The notes beneath the pieces are model-generated. The model was not told where the DNA came from. It saw nothing but the letters and a program-made list of their open reading frames with translations, and ran no database searches. From Streptomyces sp. NBC_00483 (GTDB taxonomy: Bacteria > Actinomycetota > Actinomycetes > Streptomycetales > Streptomycetaceae), in contig NZ_CP107880.1 in assembly GCF_036013745.1 (NCBI RefSeq), forward strand, positions 9,548,001 through 9,612,000: 64,000 nucleotides of DNA, given 5' to 3'. The position numbers and the translations under genes were made by a program. Shown piece by piece: positions 1-8,014 of this stretch. The stretch's first letter is position 1. The number at the start of each line of letters is the position of its first letter.

Positions 1-633
1 GTAGGCCGCGCCCATCCGCTCGTACTGGAGGTGGGCGGGCAGCCATGCGGTGCGGGCCGCGCCGAGGTCGCCCTCGTCGACGGCGTCGCGGAGCGTTCCC
101 GTAAGGCGGACCACCTTGTCGAGCCCGTCGCCGACCCACTTCTGGTAGGCGATCGACGGCGGGATCAGGTCGTGCGTGGTGACCGGAGCGGCGGCGGGCC
201 CCGAACGGCCCTCGCGGATGCGGACCGTGGGACCGGTGACGGCGTCGGCGTCCTCGGGAAGACACTTGAACGCGTACGCGCCCCTGCCGAGCCGCACCGT
301 CAACTCCCGTGTCGTGCCGGGACCGATGTCCTCCACCTCGCCGTACATGACGTGGCTGCGCGGATTCTCCAGGAACACCTCGGCGGAGGCGGCGGAGGTG
401 TTGTGCAGCGCGAAGACCTGTACGCCGGGCGCGGGCTCGTCCCAGCCCTTGCCGCAGTGGCTCCCGGACACCTCGACCAGCGTGCGCGGCGGGCCGCCGG
501 AGGAATCGCCGCGGTCGTGGTCACCCTGGGTGAGCGCGATGACATTGGCCACCAGCAGGCACAGCAGCACGACAAGTGCCCCGGTGAACAGCCACCGTTG
601 TCTGCGCCGCCACCCGTCGCCGGGCCTCGACAT
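1..633 (-). CDS. EfeO/imelysin-type iron-uptake protein, 5' part only
   Basis: The gene starts at the ATG complementary to 631-633 and runs off the left edge, so only about 211 N-terminal residues are present. A basic start and a hydrophobic stretch at residues 14-32 form a membrane anchor or signal segment. Residues about 45-135 look like a cupredoxin fold (GSHCGKGWDEPAPGV, and a later Cys in FKCLPE). From about residue 155 the M75/imelysin signature begins, ending at the edge in HLQYERMGAAY, a conserved EfeO stretch. In the family, EfeO is the periplasmic or extracytoplasmic component of the EfeUOB iron transporter; EfeU and EfeB would lie outside the window. I see no clear DmdR/Fur-type iron box upstream. 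Confidence 0.82.
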   Translation of the reverse strand, partial: MSRPGDGWRRRQRWLFTGALVVLLCLLVANVIALTQGDHDRGDSSGGPPRTLVEVSGSHCGKGWDEPAPGVQVFALHNTSAASAEVFLENPRSHVMYGEVEDIGPGTTRELTVRLGRGAYAFKCLPEDADAVTGPTVRIREGRSGPAAAPVTTHDLIPPSIAYQKWVGDGLDKVVRLTGTLRDAVDEGDLGAARTAWLPAHLQYERMGAAY

Positions 634-859
634 CCGGGCCTCCCAAGGGGGTCGTACGGTGCGGGACGGCCCGATGCTAAGCGGCACACTCCACGCGAAC
701 AGCAGTCCCCCGAAAATCATGACCAAGAGTTGACGCGAGATCGTGTACACGCTCGTCCGCAAGGAGGTCCGCGCACGCCATGGCGCGTGTCCCGGCGTGT
801 GATTGACTGGCCCGCATGGCCCCGCTCCTGTCTCTGTCCCCGCACTCGTCAGCCCGGTC

Positions 860-2032
860 ATGACCGCGGAGCCGATGCCGGCCACTCGTCCCCGCAACCG
901 CAGGCAGCTGATCGTCGAGGCGGCCGGGCGACTCTTCAGCGAACGCGGGTATCACGCGACGTCCATGGAGGACATCGCCGCCGGAGTGGGCATCACCGCG
1001 GCGGCGCTGTACCGGCACTTCCCGAACAAGTACGCGCTGTTCTCCGAGTGCGCGCACGCCATGGTGGACGGGCTCGTCGCCACGCTCGACGAGCTGCCGC
1101 CCGAGGCGGACACGGCGGAGCTGCTCAGGGCCCTCGTCCGGATCACCGTGAAGCGCCGCGCGGAGGGTGGCGTGTACCGGTGGGAGGCCCGGTACCTCAA
1201 CCGCGAGGACCGGGGGCTGCTCCGGGGCAAGTTCGCGCGCGTCGTCGGGCGGGTGACCGAGGCGGTGCGCAGGGAACATCCGGGCGGGCGCGTGGAGTTG
1301 CGTGTCGTGGCGGCGCTCGGCGCGATCGGCTCGATCACGATGCACCACACGTCCATCGCCCAACGCCGGGCCGAGGAACTGCTGTTGACGTGCGCCCTGC
1401 GGCTGGTCGAGCAGGACCCGGACCCCGCCCCGGCAGCCAAGGGGAGCGAGCGGGCCATCGAACTGCCGGCGCTCCCCGTGGCGCGCTCACGGCGCGCGGA
1501 GATCCTCGCGGCCGCCGTCCCGCTGTTCGCGCGGGACGGGTTCGCCAACGTCACGAACGGCCAGATCGCGGAGGCGGTGGGCCTGGCCCCGTCCGCGCTC
1601 TACCGCCACTACCCGGGCAAGGTCGACATCCTCGCGGCGGCCTGCCTGCAAGCGGCGGGACTGCTCGCCCAGGCGGTGGACCAGAGCCTGGAGGGGACGG
1701 CCGACCCGCACGAGGCGGTGGCGGCGCTGGCGGCCACGTACGTGGCGTACAGCTTCGAGCACACCGCGCTGACGAGCGTCGCGGAGGCGGAGTTCATCGG
1801 CCTGCCGGACGAGCTGCGGCGCCCCTCGATACTGGCGCAGCGCGAGCACATCGCCGTATGGGAACAGCAGTTGAGGGCGGCGCGCCCCGAGCTCGACCCG
1901 CGTCAGGCCCGCGTCCTGGTGCACGCCGGGTTCGGCGTCGTGGTCGAGGCCGGGCGGAGCATGCGGTGGCGGGACAGCCCCGAGCACCGCGCCACGGTGG
2001 CGGGACTTGTGGTGCGGGCGCTGGGGCTCTGA
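860..2032 (+). CDS. Tandem (double) TetR-family regulator, LcpR candidate
   Basis: A 390-residue protein carrying two complete TetR DNA-binding domains in one chain. The first helix-turn-helix is at about residues 33-55 (ITAAALYRHFPNK), the second at about 231-253 (LAPSALYRHYPGK), each followed by a helical ligand/dimerisation region. Ordinary TetR proteins are near 200 residues, so this is a head-to-tail fusion that could act as a pseudo-dimer. I took the ATG at 860; a TTG at 803 would add 19 residues without domain homology. It converges on the lcp gene across a shared terminator. TetR regulators of lcp (LcpR) are known in Gordonia and Streptomyces; assigning this gene that role rests on position only. 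Confidence 0.85.
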   Translation: MTAEPMPATRPRNRRQLIVEAAGRLFSERGYHATSMEDIAAGVGITAAALYRHFPNKYALFSECAHAMVDGLVATLDELPPEADTAELLRALVRITVKRRAEGGVYRWEARYLNREDRGLLRGKFARVVGRVTEAVRREHPGGRVELRVVAALGAIGSITMHHTSIAQRRAEELLLTCALRLVEQDPDPAPAAKGSERAIELPALPVARSRRAEILAAAVPLFARDGFANVTNGQIAEAVGLAPSALYRHYPGKVDILAAACLQAAGLLAQAVDQSLEGTADPHEAVAALAATYVAYSFEHTALTSVAEAEFIGLPDELRRPSILAQREHIAVWEQQLRAARPELDPRQARVLVHAGFGVVVEAGRSMRWRDSPEHRATVAGLVVRALGL

Positions 2033-2051
2033 GCGGGGAGCCCCAACGCCC
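2016..2051. terminator. Bidirectional terminator hairpin
   Basis: An inverted repeat with arms of about 14 bp (gggcgctggggctc and its near-perfect complement ggagccccaacgccc) spans the stop codon of the TetR gene and lies before the 3' end of the converging lcp gene. It probably serves both transcripts. Confidence 0.7.
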
Positions 2052-2067
2052 GCGTGGGGGAGGGGTG

Positions 2068-3276
2068 TCAGTCCTGCCGGTTGTGCGTCGGGATCACGAT
2101 GGGTGTGGTCTGCCCCGATGCGCCCTTGTTCAGGAACGCCATGGCCAGCGCGCGGATGAACTGGTCGAACATGTAGAACGCGCTGGGCGCGATGGGGTTC
2201 AGTCCCTCACGGAAGAGGATGAAGGCCGGCCACACGGTGCGGATCAGGGTCGCCGATGCGTAGTCGCGTTTGAGCCCCAGCCAGTCGCCGATCTCGTTGC
2301 TGAGGACGTAGCGCACGAACTCGTTGAGGAATCCGCGCGTGACGCCGAGGTCGACCTGTGCGGTCAACCCCAGTAGATCCTCGGCCAGTTCGATGCCCTC
2401 GGTGGTGGGGGAGAGGATCGGCGTGAGCACCTGCGCCGACTGCTTGTCCGCCTCGTCCCACGACTTGGGGATGTACTCCGTGCGCACGCCGAGCAGGTGC
2501 AGGGCGACCTGCCAGCTGTGCAGGAAGGCGTCCTGGTCCTCGGCGGAGAACGGCACCTTCCAGTCGAGCAGCTTCCTGCGCACGAACGTGCCGAGGCTGT
2601 GGAAGGTGACCAGGATGTCGGCGTTGCTGATCGGGATCTTCTGGTCCGCGACCGCCGACCAGTGCGGGGACTGCGGCAGCATGTGCCGCACCGCGGCGTG
2701 CACCAGGCGCGTCTTGTTGGCGGTGACGACGAACTGGCCCTCGGGCTCGAAGCCCTTCAGTTGGGCCAGGTCGTAGCCGAACGTGAATGTTTTGGCCGCG
2801 CGATCCTGCATGTCGGCGCCGCCGGCGGACCAGTACACGCTCTTCGCCTCGCGCGGGATCACGGTGCTCATGATCCCGCTGCCGAGGCCGTAGAGCAGGA
2901 AGAGGTAGGTGTCCTTGCGCCGGTTGAAGTCGGCGGCGCGGGCGAGCTTCTTCGGATCCGCCCAGGACGGCAGCTTGTTGACACCCTGCAGATACGTGTG
3001 GAGTTCGGACGGCAGGCCGCTGGGCAGCGGGTCGCTGTTGTTCACCCACGGCCCCATCGCCTTGTTGACGGCCGGGACCTGACCGCTGGTGATGATCTTG
3101 GCCATCAGCGGGTCGATCTCGTCGTCCCACACGTACTCGGGGTCGGTGCCCGCTCCGGCGCCCGCGACCGAGCCCGTCGGCGACCAGGCCCATGCGTTGG
3201 TGGCCGTACCCGTCGCGCCCACGAGTCCCAGCGCGGCACCGAGCGACAGGATGTTTCTGCGGCTCAGATTTGTCAT
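2068..3276 (-). CDS. lcp: Latex-clearing protein (rubber oxygenase, DUF2236)
   Basis: A secreted b-type haem dioxygenase that cleaves cis-1,4-polyisoprene to oligo-isoprenoids with ketone and aldehyde ends. The 402-residue length matches the family. The N-terminus has a Tat signal (LSRRNILSLG, then Ala-rich to about residue 30). Functionally important residues known for the Streptomyces K30 enzyme all appear at a constant offset of -5: E143, R159, K162, T163 (motif RAAKTF), axial haem ligand H193, and R197-H198 (motif HAAVRH). That register match makes this Lcp rather than a generic DUF2236 protein. It is divergent from the aldehyde dehydrogenase operon across a 221-bp AT-rich promoter region. 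No oxiAB-type oxidoreductase is adjacent. Confidence 0.93.
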   Translation of the reverse strand: MTNLSRRNILSLGAALGLVGATGTATNAWAWSPTGSVAGAGAGTDPEYVWDDEIDPLMAKIITSGQVPAVNKAMGPWVNNSDPLPSGLPSELHTYLQGVNKLPSWADPKKLARAADFNRRKDTYLFLLYGLGSGIMSTVIPREAKSVYWSAGGADMQDRAAKTFTFGYDLAQLKGFEPEGQFVVTANKTRLVHAAVRHMLPQSPHWSAVADQKIPISNADILVTFHSLGTFVRRKLLDWKVPFSAEDQDAFLHSWQVALHLLGVRTEYIPKSWDEADKQSAQVLTPILSPTTEGIELAEDLLGLTAQVDLGVTRGFLNEFVRYVLSNEIGDWLGLKRDYASATLIRTVWPAFILFREGLNPIAPSAFYMFDQFIRALAMAFLNKGASGQTTPIVIPTHNRQD

Positions 3277-3361
3277 TGACTTACTCGCTTCCCTGGTTGG
3301 CCAGGCGGTTCAACAAGCCCGGATGTGCTGGGCGTTGGGGTTCTCCGCCACGCTTCAAATC

Positions 3362-3391
3362 TTGTTCCAGGATGTGATTTCTGATTAACAT
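3362..3391 (+). promoter_or_regulatory. Likely promoter of the aldehyde dehydrogenase operon
   Basis: TTGTTC at 3362-3367 and TAACAT at 3386-3391 are separated by 18 bp in the only AT-rich patch between lcp and the dehydrogenase. An imperfect dyad, AAATC at 3357-3361 and GATTT at 3376-3380, overlaps the -35 box and could be an operator. Both are pattern matches only. Confidence 0.4.
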
Positions 3392-3497
3392 AGCGAGGCG
3401 CGCAGTCATCGACAAGAGAGTCGGCAAGAGTGCCGACAGGGCATCGAAGTGACCGGTGCGAACCGGAGCAGCGGTCCCGTACGAGCGAGGAGCCCGC

Positions 3498-5090
3498 ATG
3501 AGCACGGACCAGGCCCGCCCCGCGTGGGTGACGGACGAGGCGATCGCGCGATGGTGCGGCGGGGTGCGCCGCGACGCGAAACGCGACGAGGCCGAGGCCC
3601 CCGAACCGCTGGCCGCGCTGGCGCCGTTCGACCTCTCGCCGATCGCGGCCGTTCCCACCTGCACCCCGGAGGATGTGGCGCAGGCGGTGGCGGGCGCCCG
3701 CGCCGCCCAGACGGCGTGGGTGGGTACACCGGCGAAGCGCCGCGCCGACCTCGTACTCGCCTTCCACGACCTGCTGTTGAAGCGGCAGGACCAGGCGCTC
3801 GACCTGATCCAGTGGGAGACGGGCAAGGCGCGCTACCACGCGTGGATGGAGGTGGCCCAGGTCGCGACGATCGCCCGGCACTACGCGCGGCGCGCCCGGC
3901 ACTACCTGGCGACCCGGCGCGTACGCGGGATGATCCCCGGCGCGACGAGGGTCCAGGAGGTGCGGGTGCCGAAGGGGGTCGTCGGCATCATCTCGCCCTG
4001 GAACTACCCCCTCTACCTCGGTGTCGGCGACGTGCTGCCCGCCCTCCTCGCCGGCAACGCCGTGGTGTCCAAGGCGGATTCACAGACCGCGCTGACCCTG
4101 CTGTGGACGCGGGCCCTGATGGCGGAGGCCGGGCTGCCCGCCGACCTGTGGCAGATCGTGACCGGCCCCGGCTCCGTGGTCGGCACGGCCCTCGTCGACG
4201 CCGCCGACTACGTCTGCTTCACCGGGTCGACCGCCACCGGACGCGCCGTCGGCGAACGCGCCACGCGCCGCCTGGTCGGCGCCTCCCTCGAACTCGGCGG
4301 CAAGAACCCGCTGATCGTGCGCGCGGACGCCGACGTCACGGCGGCCGCGGCCGGCACGGTGGCGGCCGCCTTCGCCAACACCGGGCAGATGTGCATCCAC
4401 ATCGAGCGCGTCTACGTACACGAGAAGATCTACGACACCTTCCGCGACGAACTCGTCCGCGCGACACGGGCGTTGCGCCTCGGCCGGCCCTACGACTACT
4501 CGGCGGACATCGGCTCCCTCACGTCGAAGGCGCAGCTCACGGCCGTCGAGTCCCATGTCGACGAGGCGGTGAGCCAGGGGGCGACGGTGCTCGCGGGCGG
4601 CAAGGCCCGGCCCGACATCGGCCCGCTCTTCTACGAACCCACCATCCTCGAAGGTGTCACACCGGAGATGGCGGTGTGCGGCGAGGAGACCTTCGGCCCG
4701 GTCGTCTCGCTCCACCCCTACGAGACCGACAACGAGGCCGTCGACCTGGCCAACCAGGGCAGCTACGGCCTCTCGGCGTCGATCTGGTCGAAGGACTCCC
4801 GCGAGGCCGCCCGCCTCGCACGCCGGATCCGGTCCGGCTCGGTCAACATCAACGACGGCGCCGCCGCGGCCGCCGGCAGCATCGAGGCGGGGATGGGCGG
4901 CATGGGCGACAGCGGACTCGGCAGGCGCCACGGGGCCGAGGGGATCCGCAAGTACACCGAGAGCCAGACGATCGCCACGCAGCGGTTCCTCCCTCTCGGT
5001 CCGACAAAACCGGAGGAGAGCTCGGTGACATCTTTCATCCGCCGTACGAACGGCCAACTGGCCCTGCTGCGCAGGCTGGGGGTCCGATGA
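3498..5090 (+). CDS. NAD(P)-dependent aldehyde dehydrogenase, succinic-semialdehyde type
   Basis: A 530-residue ALDH-superfamily enzyme that oxidises an aldehyde to its acid. The catalytic set is intact: N169 in SPWNYP, F-T-G-S at 241-244, general base E265 in LELGGKN and nucleophile C299 in NTGQMC. By overall sequence it resembles the succinic-semialdehyde dehydrogenase group. The ATG at 3498 is chosen because a GAGGAG ribosome site precedes it. It overlaps the next gene by ATGA, so the three genes are translationally coupled. Facing lcp, it could oxidise the aldehyde ends of rubber oligomers (inference); a GABA or other aldehyde substrate is equally compatible with the sequence. Confidence 0.9.
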   Translation: MSTDQARPAWVTDEAIARWCGGVRRDAKRDEAEAPEPLAALAPFDLSPIAAVPTCTPEDVAQAVAGARAAQTAWVGTPAKRRADLVLAFHDLLLKRQDQALDLIQWETGKARYHAWMEVAQVATIARHYARRARHYLATRRVRGMIPGATRVQEVRVPKGVVGIISPWNYPLYLGVGDVLPALLAGNAVVSKADSQTALTLLWTRALMAEAGLPADLWQIVTGPGSVVGTALVDAADYVCFTGSTATGRAVGERATRRLVGASLELGGKNPLIVRADADVTAAAAGTVAAAFANTGQMCIHIERVYVHEKIYDTFRDELVRATRALRLGRPYDYSADIGSLTSKAQLTAVESHVDEAVSQGATVLAGGKARPDIGPLFYEPTILEGVTPEMAVCGEETFGPVVSLHPYETDNEAVDLANQGSYGLSASIWSKDSREAARLARRIRSGSVNINDGAAAAAGSIEAGMGGMGDSGLGRRHGAEGIRKYTESQTIATQRFLPLGPTKPEESSVTSFIRRTNGQLALLRRLGVR

Positions 5091-5611
5091 GCGGCGTGAA
5101 CGAACGATGGAAGGCCCTGCGCGCGGTGGAGGGCCTGGTTGACCCGGCCGAACTCGACGCCCTGTGGGCCGACTTGGAGACGGTCGATGCGGCCTCGCTG
5201 ATCGGCCCCTGGCGCGGATTCGCCTTCCTGACCGGCCATCCCATCGAGAAGGTGCTGGCCGCGAGCCGCTGGCACGGCAAGCGGTTCGACGCGCTCGACG
5301 ACGCGAAGCCACTGATCTGCCGCGCCGAGGACGGCAGCCTCTACTCCGACACCAAGGCGGGCCGCGGCGAGGCCAGCCTGTGGAACATCGAGTTCCGCGG
5401 CGAGGTGACCGCCACGATGGTGTACGACGGGATGCCCGTGTTCGACCACTTCAAGCGGGTCGACGACACCACGCTCATGGGCGTGACGAACGGCAAGCCC
5501 GGCGTCGTGCTCGTGGACGGCCGGCACTTCTACTTCGGCCTGGAACGCGAAACCCCGGACCTGGAACGCGAAACCCCCGACCTGGAACGCGAAGCCCCGG
5601 ACCGCACATGA
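5087..5611 (+). CDS. GXWXG / DUF4334 domain protein
   Basis: A 174-residue cytoplasmic protein with the GXWXG motif (IGPWRGFAF, residues about 39-47) followed by a DUF4334 region ending near the motif DGRHFYFG. The biochemical role of this family is not established; in actinomycetes it often sits beside alcohol and aldehyde dehydrogenases, as here. It overlaps both neighbours by ATGA. The last 24 residues are an odd tail made of three copies of a seven-residue unit (LERETPD) encoded by a perfect-phase 21-bp tandem repeat, beyond the conserved domain. Confidence 0.8.
   Translation: MSGVNERWKALRAVEGLVDPAELDALWADLETVDAASLIGPWRGFAFLTGHPIEKVLAASRWHGKRFDALDDAKPLICRAEDGSLYSDTKAGRGEASLWNIEFRGEVTATMVYDGMPVFDHFKRVDDTTLMGVTNGKPGVVLVDGRHFYFGLERETPDLERETPDLEREAPDRT
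5540..5602 (+). repeat. Three 21-bp in-frame tandem repeats
   Basis: Units at 5540-5560, 5561-5581 and 5582-5602 differ at only a few positions and add LERETPD, LERETPD and LEREAPD to the DUF4334 protein just before its stop codon. Confidence 0.9.
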
Positions 5612-6660
5612 AGGTCTCGGTACTGCTCTCGCGCGGCGCCGCGCCCAGCGCACTCGTCGAGGCCGAACTCGACGGCCCACGTCCGCACGAGGTACTCGTC
5701 GGGATCGAGGCGGTCGGCCTCTGTCACACCGACCTCGCCACCCGGAAGGCGCTCGGCGACCGCCCGGCGGTGCTCGGCCACGAGGGCTGCGGTGTCGTGG
5801 AGCGCCTCGGGTCGGGGGTCGCCGGCCTGGAGGTGGGGGACCGGGTCGTGCTGTCGTTCGCGCACTGTGGCCGCTGCGGCCAGTGTCGGTCAGGACACCC
5901 GGCCTACTGCGACCTCGCGACCACCCTCAACAACTCGGGACGGCGCGCGGACGGAACACCGACGATCCGCGTGGACGGTGTCCCGGTCTTCGGCTCCTTC
6001 TTCGGCCAGTCGTCCTTCGCCACGGCCGCGCTCGTCGACGCCCGTTCCTGCGTGCCGGTCGGCGACGTACCGCCGTGGGTCGCCGCCCCGCTGGGCTGCG
6101 GATTCCTGACCGGCGCGGGCGCGGTCCTCAACGTCCTGCGGCCGGGGCCCGGCGACCGGATCCTGGTGGTCGGGGCGGGCGCGGTCGGCAGCGCGGCCGT
6201 GCTGACCGCGCTGTCCGAGGGGGCGGAGGCCGTGGTCGCGGAGCCGGTGGCCGCGCGCCGCGAACTGGCAAGCCGGTACGGCGCGTTGGCGGTGCCCTCA
6301 CTGGACGACCCGCTCCCCTCGGTGACCCACGTCCTCGACACCACCGGCCGTCCGGAGCTCTTGACCCGCGCCCTGTCGCTGCTCCAGCCACGCGGCACGC
6401 TCGCCGTGGTCGGCCTCGGGCCCGCGACGGCCGAGATCGACGTGCGGGACCTGATGCTGCGCGGGCTCCAACTCCGGGGCTGCGTCGAGGGGGACGCGGA
6501 ACCGGCGCAGCTCGTACCGGAGTTGATCGGGCGCTACGAGAAGGGGCGGCTGCCGCTGGACGAGCTGGTGACGACGTACGGGCTGGGGGAGTTCGACCGG
6601 GCGGTGGCGGAGCAGAGGGAGGGAAAGGTGCTGAAGGCCGTTCTGATTCCGGGGAGTTGA
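5608..6660 (+). CDS. Zinc-dependent medium-chain alcohol dehydrogenase
   Basis: A 350-residue MDR alcohol dehydrogenase. Catalytic zinc ligands are C39 (GLCHTD), H58-E59 (GHEG) and C164 (LGCGF). The structural zinc lobe C87, C90, C93, C101 is complete. The Rossmann motif GAGAVG is at 189-194. It resembles aryl/allylic alcohol dehydrogenases such as the benzyl alcohol and geraniol enzymes, which would suit allylic isoprenoid alcohols. It is the third gene of the coupled operon after DUF4334 (ATGA overlap). A role in handling terminal groups of Lcp products is inferred from position. Confidence 0.88.
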   Translation: MKVSVLLSRGAAPSALVEAELDGPRPHEVLVGIEAVGLCHTDLATRKALGDRPAVLGHEGCGVVERLGSGVAGLEVGDRVVLSFAHCGRCGQCRSGHPAYCDLATTLNNSGRRADGTPTIRVDGVPVFGSFFGQSSFATAALVDARSCVPVGDVPPWVAAPLGCGFLTGAGAVLNVLRPGPGDRILVVGAGAVGSAAVLTALSEGAEAVVAEPVAARRELASRYGALAVPSLDDPLPSVTHVLDTTGRPELLTRALSLLQPRGTLAVVGLGPATAEIDVRDLMLRGLQLRGCVEGDAEPAQLVPELIGRYEKGRLPLDELVTTYGLGEFDRAVAEQREGKVLKAVLIPGS

Positions 6661-6747
6661 CGGCGAGCGGCTGACGGACGAGTGGATGACGGGCGACCGT
6701 CGGACGGGCTCCACGGCTGATGGGCTGAACGGCTGATGGTGTGTCAC

Positions 6748-7863
6748 TCAGGCGTGATGGTCCACCGGGATGTGCCCCCGGGCGCGCCCTTCATCGTCCA
6801 ACAGGCGCCCCATCCGCTTGGCGGTCAGCAGGGTGACATCACGGCGCAGGATTCGGGCACCGGCGAGCCGGGAGCCGAGGCGGACCTCGAACCCGGCGGC
6901 ATCGCTCAGCGAGCGCGCCCAGGTCGACACCAGCAGATTGGCCTCCCCGGTCACCGCCATGCACAGCCGGACCCCGGGCAGCGCGGCCACCAGGTGCCCC
7001 GCCGCGTCCAGTTCGGCGGAGGGCACGGCGACCCGGTACGTGCTGATGACCGGTCGGCCCGCCGCCAGATGGGACACGTCGCAGCGGATTCTGACCTGGC
7101 CCGAGGCCAGCATCCGGGCAAGCCGGCGGCGGACCGTCGCCTCGCTGGTGCCGGTGTCCCGGGCAAGGTCGCTGTAGGGGCGGCGGGCGTCGTGGGACAG
7201 GGCGCGGAGCAGCGCACGGTCGGCGGCGCCGTGCTGCGGGGCCGCCGCCCGATCCGCCGCGGCGGACGTCAGGCGGGAGCGCTGGCCCCGGTCGAGCGCG
7301 TGCACCTTCCAGTCCGCGCCTTCCCGGTAACTGTGCAGCACCACGGAGAGTTGGACGTCGCGCGCGCCCGGAAGACCGGCGAGCGGGCCGTCGGCGAAGC
7401 GCGTCAGGGCCGCCGTACCGGAGCAGGACAAGGTGAGGAAGAGGGCGCCGTCGGTGCCGGTGGTGCCGCCGCCGGTGGTGCGTTCGACGCTGGCCACGCG
7501 CGGGTCCGCGCACGCCGCTTCCGTGGCGGCGGCCAGGCTGCCGGGAGCCACGGCCACATCGGCGAAGGCCATGCACAGGCGCTGCCCCCGCCCGTGCCGC
7601 TCCCACGTCTCGTACGCGGTGCTCCAGGCGAGGCCGGAGGCGCGCAGCCGGTCCCAACGGCGGGCTGCGGTGGTGGCGTCGATGCCGAGGACCGCGCCGA
7701 TCCGCGACCACGGGGCACGGGGGCTGGTCTGCAGGGCGTCGACGAGCGCCATGTCCGTCTCGTCGAGGTCGTCGTACATGTCGGCAGTCGGAGAGACGGA
7801 ATCCTGCGCCTCTAGGGCGATGGATTCCGGCATCGGTGCGGGGGCGGACGGCATGGCGACCAT
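6748..7863 (-). CDS. Tandem Lrp/AsnC-family regulator
   Basis: A 371-residue double Lrp protein. An N-terminal winged helix (DETDMALVDALQ, about residues 33-75) and effector region are followed by a second HTH (ADRALLRALSHDARRPYSDL, about 190-235) and a second AsnC-type ligand domain. Single Lrp proteins are about 150 residues. The ATG at 7861-7863 is the first start not overlapping the divergent transporter gene; MYDD, about 21 residues further in, is an alternative. It faces the MFS/M20 pair across about 150 bp and probably controls it. A second regulator of the same architecture controls a matching pair at 40.8-44.5 kb. Confidence 0.87.
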   Translation of the reverse strand: MVAMPSAPAPMPESIALEAQDSVSPTADMYDDLDETDMALVDALQTSPRAPWSRIGAVLGIDATTAARRWDRLRASGLAWSTAYETWERHGRGQRLCMAFADVAVAPGSLAAATEAACADPRVASVERTTGGGTTGTDGALFLTLSCSGTAALTRFADGPLAGLPGARDVQLSVVLHSYREGADWKVHALDRGQRSRLTSAAADRAAAPQHGAADRALLRALSHDARRPYSDLARDTGTSEATVRRRLARMLASGQVRIRCDVSHLAAGRPVISTYRVAVPSAELDAAGHLVAALPGVRLCMAVTGEANLLVSTWARSLSDAAGFEVRLGSRLAGARILRRDVTLLTAKRMGRLLDDEGRARGHIPVDHHA

Positions 7864-8014
7864 TGTGGGGCCACTCGCACCCGCCCGTACGGCGGCCCCG
7901 ACACAGGGGCGTACGCCCGCCGTACGGATGTGCGCGCCGGCCCGGACGCAGACCCGTTCGCAAGGCCAGGCGTGCGCGCCCACCCCCAGTCGCGACACAC
8001 ACCGTGGAGCCGCC

